A stretch of 64,000 nt of DNA, taken from assembly GCA_963713625.1 (NCBI GenBank), contig CAVQMN010000010.1, positions 1 to 64,000 on the forward strand. Direction: 5' to 3'. Position numbers and translations under genes: made by a program. Origin of the DNA: Bog-756 sp963713625. GTDB lineage: Bacteria > Actinomycetota > Acidimicrobiia > Acidimicrobiales > RAAP-2. Shown here in pieces: positions 1-9,280 of this stretch; position 1 is the first letter of the stretch, and every line of letters begins with the position of its first letter. The notes beneath the pieces were generated by a model, which saw nothing but the letters and a program-made list of their open reading frames with translations, was not told the DNA's origin and searched no databases.

Positions 1-2420
1 GCAGGTTCACTTCGCTGTTCTGCATCAGCACCGCCTCGGTGATTTCGAGCTCGAGCCGATGCGGCGACAGCCGCGACGAGGCCAGCGCGCTCAACACCGT
101 GGGCAGCAAATTCTTGCTCCCCAATTGCGTCGGCGACAGATTGACCGCGACGCAGATATTGTCGGGCCATTTGGCGGCGTCCTCGCAGGCCCGGCGGATC
201 ACCCGCTCGCCGAGCGCCACGATCAGTCCGATTTCCTCCGCGACGGGAATGAATTCGGTGGGCGATACCATGCCCCGCTCCGGATGATGCCAGCGCAGCA
301 AGGCCTCGCAGCAGCACACCTCGCTTTTGTCCAAATTCATCACCGGCTGATAATAGAGTTCAAACTGATTGTCTCGAGCGCCTGCGCAGCGCGAGTTCGA
401 GCGCGCGGCGCGCCTTCATGCGGGCATCCATGTCGGCTCGAAAAACCGGTAGATGCCGCGGCCGCTCGCTTTGGCCCCATAGAGCGCCATGTCGGCATTC
501 TTGAGAAGTTCATTGGCGTCGTGCCGTCGGTCGGCGCCAAGGCGATGCCGATGCTGGCATCGACCACCACCAGGTGGCCTTGCAGATCGTAGGGCGCCTT
601 GACGGCGTCGGAGATCGCCGCGCAAGCCGCTCCGCATCGGTGGCGTCTCCGATATTGGTCTGGATAATGAAGAACTCGTCGCCGCCGACGCGCGAAATCG
701 TGTCGTTCGCCGAACGCAGTGGCGCAGCCGGCCAGCCACCACGTAACAGTTCGTCGCCGGTCGGATGGCCGAGCGAATCGTTGACATTCTTGAACTGATC
801 GAGGTCGAGATACAGCACGGCGAGGCTGTGCCGCGATCGACCTGCGTCAGCGCCTCGTTCAGACGTTCGCGCAACAGCACGCGATTGGGCAGGTCGGTCA
901 GCGCGTCGTGCCGGGCCATATGGGCGATCTTCATCTCCGCTTGCCGGCGTTCGGTGATGTCTTCGTGGGTCGCGACCCAGCCACCGCCGGGCAACCGCTG
1001 GCGAGAATTGCGATGGTGCGACCGTCGGCCAGCTCCGGATTGCGTGTTCCGCAGGTCGGCATTAATCGCCGCGCAAACTTCGCGCATATTCCTCGGGCTC
1101 GGCCGAAAAGGTCCTGCGCCGTCCGGCGTTCGAGAATCTGCGAAGCGTGCGCCGGGTTTGACGTTCTCCTGTTCGAGGCGATACATCTAGATGATTGCTG
1201 GTTGCAGATGACGAGGCGCGCCTCGCCATCGAACATCACCAGGCCCTGCGACATGTTGGCGAGCGCCGCTTCGAAGCGCATGTTCTGCGCGTCCAGTTCC
1301 GCTTCGCGCGCCCGCAGTTCCTTGGTGCGCTCGATGACGGTCTGTTCGAGGTTCGCTGAACCCGTCGAGCTCCTCGATCATCAGCGACATGGACCGGTCG
1401 GTGCGGCGCCGATCGCGATCGGCTTCCTCGTAGGCGGCGCCGACAAGCTCCAAAGCCTGTCGAGATCGAGCGATCCGAAACCGCCCGTCGCCTTGGCGAC
1501 CTGCTGCGCAAGAAGTTTGTGCACGACGATCACCTACTCCAACACCGACCGAATTCAGGCAACCTCGGCCAGGGTCGTGACCGTCATGGTCTGATTGTGC
1601 AGCTCGCAACGGCCCGATCCGGCGTGTGGCGAAATCTCGCCATAGGAGTAGAACCCGAGCCGCGAACGTGTCGGGGCCAAGTTCGGCTCCGGCCGCCTCG
1701 ACTTCGTCATGGTGCGCTGGCCCATCAACAGCCGCCGGCCGATGCAGCTGACCAGGATCGAAAGGCCTCTTGGCCGGTCGCACGCCGTATCTTGCATCCA
1801 AGGCCGCCCGGGCTTGCCGCGCGGCGTCCGCCGCGCCCGCCGCCAGACGGTCGAAATTCCCGCGCATCAGTTGGGCCGTCCAGCCTTGCGGAACGTCGCC
1901 GGCAAACGTCATCGAGCGCGCGTCGCGATCGATCGCCAGCACCGTGCGGACGACCGCGGAATCCGGGCGCCTCACGTCGTAAACCTGGATCGGAAACAGC
2001 AATGCCGAGCCTGGCAGACCATTACTCCTCGGCCCGAGATAGCGCTCGTAAAGATCGAGCGCCGGCTCGCCGTCGAGCTCGAAGAGGACATTGCCGACCG
2101 ATCGTGTCACCGGCGGCGCGGCCCGAACACATCCCAGCCGCCGGCGCTGCCGTGACCGATCCGGATGGCCGAGCCGTAAAAGCCGACCGCGGCGATGCTG
2201 CGCGGACGCGGCGCGCAGTCGCCGCCGACCAGTGTTTCCTGGAAGTCGGCGCCGTCGCCGGCCAGTCCGCCGTCAAGGAACGGCGCGCCGATCACGGCGC
2301 TGATGCCCGCCACCAGTTCGCTGCCATTGACGTTCAGTCCGTCGGAGAGGACGAACACGCCGGCGAGATGCCTCGGTTGGGTATGGCCGCCACAACGGTT
2401 CGCCAGCAGAGAGCGGAAAG
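1..2420 (-). pseudogene. Frameshifted FIST-PAS-GGDEF-EAL signalling gene, 3' part, foreign to the window
   Basis: Read on the minus strand, this stretch encodes in order a FIST_N piece (about 2370-2110, VFVLSDGLNVNGSELVAGI), a FIST_C piece (about 2110-1555, ending near FYSYGEISPHA and CELHNQTMTVTTL), a PAS-7-like sensor (about 1280-930, FEAALANMSQGLVMFDGEA), a GGDEF diguanylate cyclase domain (about 930-420, VGGDEFFII) and an EAL phosphodiesterase domain (about 370-1, FELYYQPV and EALLRWHHPERG) that runs off the window edge. This domain order is known from Bradyrhizobium/Rhodopseudomonas-type alphaproteobacteria. No single frame carries it: the reading frame changes near 2110, 1800, 1500, 1190, 930 and 400, and probably elsewhere. 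Base usage differs from the following DNA. It is either an uncorrected chimeric or contaminant sequence at a contig end or a decayed import; the high density of small indels favours the first. Confidence 0.85.
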
Positions 2421-2433
2421 GCGGAGGGCTTGG

Positions 2434-2607
2434 ATGACGGTGGAGGGCCACACGATCAAATGCGATGCCCATGGCTGCCGGACCACCTCATTTCTGGACA
2501 GCGCTGCCGTGGTCTCACCCGAGTACCTCCGGGTTCGATTCGCCGGCAGGGGCTGGACAGAAGCAGGCGACGAGGGGGAGTTGGATCTCTGCCCCAAGCA
2601 CAGCTGA
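2434..2607 (+). CDS. Small Cys/His-containing protein (57 aa), unknown function
   Basis: This is a short open frame directly after the foreign segment, with a purine-rich GGAGGGCTTGG just before the ATG. The product has a Cys-Asp-Ala-His-Gly-Cys motif near residue 10 and ends in LCPKHS, so it carries three Cys and several His residues that could bind a metal. The middle part (YLRVRFAGRGW) looks like a compact beta structure. The composition suits an actinomycete cytoplasmic protein. I do not recognise a named family. Because it lies within tens of bases of the suspected chimera junction, its upstream context is unreliable. Confidence 0.55.
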   Translation: MTVEGHTIKCDAHGCRTTSFLDSAAVVSPEYLRVRFAGRGWTEAGDEGELDLCPKHS

Positions 2608-2750
2608 CCCGAGGGCGTCAGGGAGGCCCGGGAGCCCGCCCCAAGAGGTGGACCTCGAACGGACCCACTGGCGCAAGCGGGCGGCAAACCTCTCAAGCCG
2701 GGGCGGCTCGCCACCGACCGCCACGTTCGCGGAGGTAGGCGACCCCAGTT

Positions 2751-3020
2751 CTACTTCGGGAGACGCTCCGTGAGACGGACGGTGACGGTGTCTCCTTCGG
2801 ACTTTCCCAGCTTCTTGCGAATGGCACCCTTGATAGGCAACTTGTGGGTCCCGTCTCCGAGGGCCATGAACGAGCTCTGGAATGGCTCGCCATCCACCGT
2901 TCCCCGCACTTTCACCAGCCCCTTGGTACCGAAGTACTCGGCCGATCCGTCCATCACGACATATGTCCAGCCGCCCTTGCTTGGGCTCTTCAGCAACCTC
3001 GCTCGGAAGGTCTTGTCCAT
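2751..3020 (-). CDS. DUF1905 domain protein
   Basis: The 89-aa product matches the DUF1905 pattern throughout: an N-terminal FRARLLK strand, GGWTYVVMD, KGLVKVRGTVDGEPF, then GDGTHKLPIKGAIRKKLGKSEGD and the final TVRLTERLPK. DUF1905 proteins are small beta-barrel-like proteins of unknown biochemical function, often found alone or fused to a YdeI/OmpD-like tail, which is absent here. I chose the ATG at 3020 because GAAGGAGG lies 4 bases upstream; a longer frame from 3068 lacks such a site. It is a single gene with no obvious operon partner. Confidence 0.8.
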   Translation of the reverse strand: MDKTFRARLLKSPSKGGWTYVVMDGSAEYFGTKGLVKVRGTVDGEPFQSSFMALGDGTHKLPIKGAIRKKLGKSEGDTVTVRLTERLPK

Positions 3021-3337
3021 TCTTCCTCCTTCAGTTCTCCAGCCTGCATCAGGGGCGGGGGGAATCACAAGAAGTCATCGGCAGGTGCCTCGCTGGTGCT
3101 CCAAGTCCCCATCCACGTTCCTTCGCACCGACCGGGCCCGGTCGGCTGCCAGAGTGCCTCCATCAAAAATCTGATTCTGCCCGGCACTCACCCTGCCCAC
3201 TACCGGGAGAGTGCCACACCCCGGCTTCTCGGGGGCGGTGAGTCGGGACAGGGACACCTTTGCACCAACGATCTGAACGAGGGGCCATCCACGATTAGAT
3301 GTCTCGAAAACGAGAAGCCGCGGATTACGATAGGCAC

Positions 3338-4144
3338 ATGGCGGGGGCGGGTCGGTTCAGAACACTGAGGCTGGTCCCAGGGATAGCACTCCTGTTCACA
3401 ATTTCGGCCTGCACCAGTGCTCCGACGGTGGAGATTCACTCATCGGCACATGCACTGCCGACCCCGACCACCACCTCGACCGCGGTGGCAGGCACAAGTG
3501 CGACCGCGCTTCCCGTCGGCGCGTGCTCGCAAACGTTTGGCGGGCCGAGCGCCGGACCGGCCTGGGTGCCAAGACAACTTGCTGGAGCCATTCCCCCCGC
3601 CGCCGCTCCTCGCCTTGAGTTCTATTCGATCGGAACCGAGAGTCTCCTCGGCCCCCGGGGATGGTCCTGCGCGCAACTCACAAGCGCCGACGGGTCTGCG
3701 GTAATGGACGTCTACCCTCCAGGCGAGCCCAACCCGACAACGGCTCCCACGCGGCCCTCCGTCGGTAGCCAGGTCATCTCAGCATCCTTTGACTACACGG
3801 GGCACGTCCCTGGAGTCGACCTCGTCTGCCCCTACTTTCCAAAAGAAGCCACGAGCGGTGAGCCGTGCCCCGGTCACGTTCCGGCGGGCGAGTTGGTTCA
3901 TCAGGTGACTCCTGATGTCGTCACCATCACCGACCCGGCGGGGGTCAAGGGCGCGCTTGCCGGGTCCGGGGGACCGATCGCAGTGACGGCCGAGATGATC
4001 GTGCCTCAGGCTCCCAATCTCCCAGATGGGGTCAGCATCGCCGAGGAGTCATGCAGTCTCACCGACTCCGCACTCTGCCCTTCGATTCTTGAGGACTTCC
4101 TCGTGCGGCAGTTTCCGGTTCCGACCTATCCGCCGTCCTCCTAG
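3338..4144 (+). CDS. Putative secreted lipoprotein
   Basis: The product (about 268 aa from 3338) begins with an Arg-rich n-region and a hydrophobic helix ending in a lipobox (LLFTISAC-TS), so it should be exported and lipidated at the Cys. A Thr/Ser/Pro-rich linker follows (TPTTTSTAVAGTSAT), as is common in actinobacterial surface lipoproteins. The rest is a globular domain with several Cys residues (VGACS, WSCAQ, DLVCPYF, EPCPGH, EESCSL, ALCPS) that probably form disulfides. I recognise no family. An upstream in-frame ATG at 3299 would add 13 residues ahead of the signal peptide; neither start has a strong ribosome site. It converges on the acyltransferase gene that follows. Confidence 0.65.
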   Translation: MAGAGRFRTLRLVPGIALLFTISACTSAPTVEIHSSAHALPTPTTTSTAVAGTSATALPVGACSQTFGGPSAGPAWVPRQLAGAIPPAAAPRLEFYSIGTESLLGPRGWSCAQLTSADGSAVMDVYPPGEPNPTTAPTRPSVGSQVISASFDYTGHVPGVDLVCPYFPKEATSGEPCPGHVPAGELVHQVTPDVVTITDPAGVKGALAGSGGPIAVTAEMIVPQAPNLPDGVSIAEESCSLTDSALCPSILEDFLVRQFPVPTYPPSS

Positions 4145-4309
4145 TGGCTTGTCCGTCCTCCACCGCCGACGTTGAGGCTCCCACTGCTGAACGTCCCGGC
4201 GCCGCGCCACCTCAGTGCTCCCGTTCACCGGTCCCGCGGCTTATGGTCCGGACTGGATCCGGTGATCTCGACCGGGCCCCGCCGGGTCCACCGATGCCGG
4301 TCGCTTCGT

Positions 4310-6397
4310 CTACTTGAGGCCGAGCGCCTTGCCCACAACTAGCTCCAAGTACTCGGCGTAGACCGTGGTGATGTGCGTCTGATCGCGGTAGACGTCGTAG
4401 CGCCCGACCACTGGGGTGCACGTGGCCGAGCAGAACCACGGAATCGGGTCGATGTACTTGACGTGGGAGTCCGCAGAGGCCTCCTTCTCCGCCTTCTGGT
4501 CGGACGGATTCACCGCCACGTTCCTCGGCTGGGAGCACGCCTGGGTGTCGTGGGGGTGAGCAATGAGGCACTGAGGAGCGAGTGATGCATTTCCGGGCGT
4601 ACTCCCGAGCAGCACCTTGTCCACGTGTGGAACGGTGATCTTTTGGAACAGCACGTCCAGCCCGGATCGCCATGCCGAAGCGGAGACCGCGAGCCCGAAC
4701 CTCCCACTGCCGGCAGGCGCAGGATACGGGACGAGTTGGGTGGCCACCACCATTTGCGGTTTGTTCTGGTTAATCCAGTTCACCGCCCATTGGTGCCATT
4801 GATCACAGGCCGTGAACGCACCGTTGAGCTTCAGCTTCGCTGGGTCTTCGACCGATACAAAAGCCGCCGGACAGCTCGGTTTGGCCAGAAGCACCAACCT
4901 CCAATGGGCCCGCTTCGCAATGGCGTTGAACGCAGGTCTCCACATGAGCGCGTGAGAATCGCCGTAGAGCACCATCAGTCGCCGGCCTTTGGGATCGCCG
5001 AGTACGCAGATGGCCTCAGTGGTGCTGGATTCAGTCGGTATGCATCCGTTGTTCGAGGATGTCCGACCCTGGTCGGCAGAAGCCAGCGCCACCGGGGGCA
5101 CGATGGTACTGGGAAGTGAGGTGATGCGAGGAGCAGCGGCTACCTCCCGCAGCACGGCCTGGGCATCACCGGCCGGTTTGACGCTATAGCCGCCAACGGC
5201 AACAGCGTTACTCGAAATGACCACCGTGAGAATCAGGACAGTGGCGACGACGACGGCCAGGCCGGCTCCGACACTTTGCTTCGAGGGCAATCGCCAATGA
5301 CGAATTGGTGACTCGATGACGGCATAGCTGAAGGCGGCCACCACCACCGCAGCCAGGACAAGGAGGAGATTGTCGCCCACGGAAAGCGAGTTCTTGCCGA
5401 CCCGCTCCGCTGCGATGATCAGAATCGGCCAGTGCCACAGATACAGGGAGTAGGACCGTTGCCCCAGCCACTGAAATGGATGCAATCGGAGAACCGACTC
5501 CACGCCGAACCGTGGAACGGACGTGCCTCCGGCGATGATCAGGCCGGCACCCAGCACCGGGATGGCCACCAGGGAGCCCGGATAGGGAGTGGTGGGGTCA
5601 AACACGAACGCCACGATGAGTATTGCCGCGATGCCGACCCACGACAGGGCAGCAGCCACATGGCGCGGGAGCTCCTTCAGGCGGTGGGTATTCACGGCGA
5701 TGAGCGCGCCCAGGGCCAACTCCCATGCCCGGGTAAAGGGGGAAAAGTAAGCCGCGGAAGGATTGGATCCTGTCTGCACGACGGACCACCAATATGACGC
5801 CGCGATCGTGATGCCGAGGACGAAGGTCAGCCTGGTGCGCAAGGAAATCCGACTCTTGACGCTCGCCACGATCAGGAAAAGGGTCGGATAGACGACATAG
5901 AACTGCTCCTCGACCGAAAGGGACCAGAAGTTCTGGAGCGGTGACGGTGGGAGGGAAGCGGTGAAGTAGTTCGTTCCCACCGCTTCAAAGTGGAAATTGG
6001 AAAGAAATGCTGCCGCCCACCGGCCGTCATTGGCCGCACTGTTCCCACTGGCCGCGCCCAGGAGAACATACGCGAAGGCCACGGTGACCAGAATGGTCAC
6101 GGTGGCGGCCGGGATGATTCGTCGGCACCGTCGTGCGTAGAAATTCAGGACAGAAGTCCCCCCGGTGCTCTTCCGTTCCCGGAGGAGGAGTCCGGTAATC
6201 ACGAAGCCGGAGATGACGAAGAAGACGTCCACCCCGACGAATCCGCCTGTCAGACCAGGAACACCGGCGTGATAAAGCACTACCAACAGGATTGAGACCG
6301 CTCTGAGGCCTTCGACATCAGGCCTGAACCGCCGGTCGGCCGGTGCGGTTCCCGCCTCGTCACCCGAGTCGAGCAGCACATCGGCTCTTGAGGACAT
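4310..6397 (-). CDS. Acyltransferase-3 / SGNH-hydrolase protein, tandem copy 1
   Basis: This is a two-part OafA/YrhL-type O-acyltransferase. The first half is a roughly ten-helix acyltransferase-3 domain that starts at FRPDVEGLRAVSILLVVLYH with the conserved His, then GVDVFFVISGFVITGLLL and FYARRCRRIIPAATV. The second half is an extracytoplasmic SGNH domain with the Ser block (VLYGDSHALMW) and the Asp/His block near the C-terminus (YRDQTHIT), so its Ser-Asp-His triad is complete. Such proteins O-acylate surface polysaccharides or lipids. The ATG at 6397 has GGAGAG upstream; a TTG at 6457 would add 20 residues. It is the most downstream of three tandem paralogs on this strand. Confidence 0.9.
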   Translation of the reverse strand: MSSRADVLLDSGDEAGTAPADRRFRPDVEGLRAVSILLVVLYHAGVPGLTGGFVGVDVFFVISGFVITGLLLRERKSTGGTSVLNFYARRCRRIIPAATVTILVTVAFAYVLLGAASGNSAANDGRWAAAFLSNFHFEAVGTNYFTASLPPSPLQNFWSLSVEEQFYVVYPTLFLIVASVKSRISLRTRLTFVLGITIAASYWWSVVQTGSNPSAAYFSPFTRAWELALGALIAVNTHRLKELPRHVAAALSWVGIAAILIVAFVFDPTTPYPGSLVAIPVLGAGLIIAGGTSVPRFGVESVLRLHPFQWLGQRSYSLYLWHWPILIIAAERVGKNSLSVGDNLLLVLAAVVVAAFSYAVIESPIRHWRLPSKQSVGAGLAVVVATVLILTVVISSNAVAVGGYSVKPAGDAQAVLREVAAAPRITSLPSTIVPPVALASADQGRTSSNNGCIPTESSTTEAICVLGDPKGRRLMVLYGDSHALMWRPAFNAIAKRAHWRLVLLAKPSCPAAFVSVEDPAKLKLNGAFTACDQWHQWAVNWINQNKPQMVVATQLVPYPAPAGSGRFGLAVSASAWRSGLDVLFQKITVPHVDKVLLGSTPGNASLAPQCLIAHPHDTQACSQPRNVAVNPSDQKAEKEASADSHVKYIDPIPWFCSATCTPVVGRYDVYRDQTHITTVYAEYLELVVGKALGLK

Positions 6398-6815
6398 CGA
6401 GCTCTCCGTAGCCCGAAGGGGGGGTGGGGTCTGATCTACCGCGGGCCCGTCTGGCAATGGTCCTCAGCCTTCCCACCGGTGAGCCGAGTGATCACGCTTC
6501 GTGTCGGCGTGGCACCAGACGGAGAGATAGGGCGCCGGCATCTGCCGGTGCAGGTTCATTCGGTATCTGAGATGTTGCATCTGCTCCGCCCCCTCCCGGT
6601 AGACATGATCCGGCCCACGGACAAATTGCCTCGGTTGATTATGCCGCCTGACGGTCGGCGTTGTGGTGCAGCAGTTCGGACTGGACCGGGCCGACGTGCC
6701 TGGGCGTCAAGTGAGGCCGGCAGGTGAACCCACCTCCGATGGACCCGAAGTCGTCGCCCTGGCTCAGAGATGTCAGAAGGAACACATCTCTATTCGTCGA
6801 TCGGGCAGCGGCAAC
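6398..6815 (-). other. Intergenic region between acyltransferase copies 2 and 1
   Basis: There is no convincing gene in these roughly 420 bases. Open frames here have no family resemblance and poor codon structure. The interval is long for genes in one operon, so copy 1 probably has its own promoter; a weak CATAAT reads toward copy 1 near 6640. No hairpin with a T-run and no tRNA were seen. Confidence 0.4.
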
Positions 6816-8963
6816 TCAGTTCTTCGGTAGGTCGATCGCCTTCTCCAGAACACCCTCGAGGAAGAGGGAGTATCCCAGGGTGACGTGATCGATCCAATAG
6901 AGGTCATCATTGCCAATGACCGGACTGCAGGTACTGGTGCAGAACCAAGGGATGGGATCAACATAGGTGGCGCCGGTCTTCTTCGCGGCCTGTCTCTCAG
7001 CCTCGTTGAAGGCGAGATAGCCGGGATCAGGTGGAGTAGAACAGTCCTGAATATCGTCTGTATGGCGGGCGAGGCAGGTTGGCCCGTTACTTGTCTCCGC
7101 AGCCAGGTTGCCTATGACGATCAATTTTCGAGTCTTCGACGTCGACAGTGTCCTGAGCGTCTCTTCGACAGAGCGTTGCCATTGCTGGGTGGTATACAAA
7201 GCGCCACCAGGTGCAAAATATTTCTCCTGCTGCGACAGGATGAGAACCTCTGGGTTGATGGCGTGTACCCGTTCGGTGACGTACCGATGCCATTTGTCGC
7301 AAGCCGCGAAGCGGGCAGGTCCATAATCAGCGACAGAAACCAGAGAGGCAGGACAGCCATCCTTGTACAGGATCACAAGCTTCCAGTGTTCACGGATGGC
7401 GATCTCGTTCAGCGACTGGAACCACATTCCAGCATGAGAATCACCAATTAGAACGATCGTGCGAACTGCCTCGGTATCGCCGAAGGCACAGGCCGCAACA
7501 GTGGTCTGCGACACGCGTGGCGAACAAACGCCCTTCCCTCCAGGGGGATCCCCCAGAAATAGTCCCGGTTTCGACACCATCTGCTGCAGGGACGGGTTCA
7601 GATTCGAAGGCAGCTCCTTGATCTGGTGGGAGGCCGCGACCGCGGCCAACACTGTGCTGAGGGGCACGGAGGGGCCTTTGGCCAGTTCAGCCCCGAACCG
7701 ATGGCTACCAGACTCCGGTCCGTTACCCAGACCGAGGCGCGATTCGACGGATATTGCCGCGAACGTCATCACCACCAGCCCGACCCCGAGTCCGATGCTC
7801 GCCCACCGGATACGGCGCAACCACACTGTGTGCCGGATTGGGTTTTCGACGAGCCGGTAGGTCAGCATCGAGGCGGCCAAAGCCACCAGGTCCCAGCCCA
7901 CATTGTCCACCACTGGGAGGCTGGATTTTCCTGCATACTCAGCGGCGATGATCAGGATCGGCCAATGCCAGAGATAGAGCGAGTACGAGAGCCTTCCGAG
8001 CCAGCGGAAGGGCGAGAGGCGTAAAAGGGCCTCCGCCCCGACGGTGCGCGCATTCATGCCGCCGGCAATGATCAGTGCCGCTCCGATCACGGGGATGGCG
8101 ACCAGTGAGCCGGGGTAAGCCGTCTCAGAGTTGAAGGTGCACGCGGCGACGAGGATGGCCGCCAGGCCAAGCCAGGTGGCGGTTGCCGCTACCTGGGACG
8201 GTAGCTTGATGAGCCAAGGTGTACAGACGGCGACCAGCGCACCGAGGGCCAACTCCCATGCCCGGGTGAATGGCGAGAAATAGGCGTTGATCGGATTGCT
8301 GTGCGTGTCGACGACCGAGTAGGCGAACGATACGCAGATGACCACCGCCAGAAAGAAGGCCAGACGCAGTCGCAGCGAGAGCACCCTGGCTTTGGCCACC
8401 AACAAGAACAACGTGGGATAGATGAAATAGAATTGCTCTTCCACAGCGAGGGACCAGAAGTTCTGAAGAGGTGACGGGGGCTGTTGTGAAGACAGGTAGC
8501 TCGTACCGGTGGCGATGAAATGAAAGTTGGCAAGGAAGACTGCCGCCCACCGTCCGTCGGCCGCCGTCGGGATTCCACCAGCGATGCCGAGAAACCAGTA
8601 GGCCAAGCCCACAGTGGCGACAATCACCAGGGTGGCCGCTGGAATGATCCGTCGACAGCGCCGCCCATAGAAAGAAAGGATGGACGTTCGCCCTGTCGAA
8701 GCTCGCTCGCGTAGGAGCACGCCGGTGATGACGAATCCCGAGATCACGAAGAAGACATCCACTCCGACGTAGCCGCCAGAGATAACCGAAACCTGCGAAT
8801 GAAAGAGCACCACGAGGAGAACGGCCACCGCCCGAAGGCCTTCGACGTCGGGCCGGAACGGACGATCGCCGGGTGAAGTCCCGAACTCGTCTCCCGCCTG
8901 CGATTCTCTGTCAATGGCCGGAAAAGAGTCCGGCTGTGCCGGCTCAATAACCACCCCCGCCAT
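6816..8963 (-). CDS. Acyltransferase-3 / SGNH-hydrolase protein, tandem copy 2
   Basis: The 715-aa product has the same architecture as its neighbours: FRPDVEGLRAVAVLLVVLFH with the conserved His, GVDVFFVISGFVITGVLL, FYGRRCRRIIPAATL, about ten membrane helices, then an SGNH domain with VLIGDSHAGMWFQSLNEIA. The C-terminal Asp/His block reads LYWIDHVT where copy 1 reads VYRDQTHIT. The DxxH spacing is thus lost by a one-residue contraction, although Asp and His are both still present side by side. The expected role is O-acylation of a surface glycan or lipid. The ATG is preceded by a G-rich tract (GGGAGGGGCGGG). Copies 1 to 3 share length and order, so the set arose by tandem duplication. Confidence 0.9.
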   Translation of the reverse strand: MAGVVIEPAQPDSFPAIDRESQAGDEFGTSPGDRPFRPDVEGLRAVAVLLVVLFHSQVSVISGGYVGVDVFFVISGFVITGVLLRERASTGRTSILSFYGRRCRRIIPAATLVIVATVGLAYWFLGIAGGIPTAADGRWAAVFLANFHFIATGTSYLSSQQPPSPLQNFWSLAVEEQFYFIYPTLFLLVAKARVLSLRLRLAFFLAVVICVSFAYSVVDTHSNPINAYFSPFTRAWELALGALVAVCTPWLIKLPSQVAATATWLGLAAILVAACTFNSETAYPGSLVAIPVIGAALIIAGGMNARTVGAEALLRLSPFRWLGRLSYSLYLWHWPILIIAAEYAGKSSLPVVDNVGWDLVALAASMLTYRLVENPIRHTVWLRRIRWASIGLGVGLVVMTFAAISVESRLGLGNGPESGSHRFGAELAKGPSVPLSTVLAAVAASHQIKELPSNLNPSLQQMVSKPGLFLGDPPGGKGVCSPRVSQTTVAACAFGDTEAVRTIVLIGDSHAGMWFQSLNEIAIREHWKLVILYKDGCPASLVSVADYGPARFAACDKWHRYVTERVHAINPEVLILSQQEKYFAPGGALYTTQQWQRSVEETLRTLSTSKTRKLIVIGNLAAETSNGPTCLARHTDDIQDCSTPPDPGYLAFNEAERQAAKKTGATYVDPIPWFCTSTCSPVIGNDDLYWIDHVTLGYSLFLEGVLEKAIDLPKN

Positions 8964-9280
8964 CCCGCCCCTCCCGCCTCGCCTGTATGAAAGTTGATGA
9001 AGCCGACTCTGCCCAGCGCCACTTGAGCCAACTCTTCGAGAAGCAGCCTAATACGTACGACGGGCGCGGCCATTATGCGATCGCGCCGATGGCACGATCG
9101 AGTTGGGGTTCCACCCTGGTGCCTGTGCAGTCGAGCGTTCGTCACCGCTCGGGGGTGCGGATTCTCGAACAACGCCGGCCGGTATCGACATACTCGAAGT
9201 CTGAAGTCTTCTCTCGCTCATGCGGAGTCGGTGGCGGCGACAGAACAGCGGGCAGGGGGAAGGTGCATTCGAACGCCGAA
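8964..9280 (-). other. Intergenic region between acyltransferase copies 3 and 2
   Basis: These roughly 320 bases hold no supportable gene. On the minus strand, CATAATGG near 9075 and TACGTATTAGG near 9055 resemble -10 elements that could serve copy 2, but no -35 partner is clear. No terminator-like hairpin was seen after copy 3. Confidence 0.35.

Noticed and set aside
1..930. GGDEF/EAL enzyme as c-di-GMP partner of the PilZ synthase at 37.5 kb
   Set aside because: The segment appears foreign and frameshifted, so it cannot be used as evidence for signalling in this organism.
6479..6727. Plus-strand frame of 82 codons between acyltransferase copies
   Set aside because: No ribosome site, no family, irregular composition; treated as non-coding.
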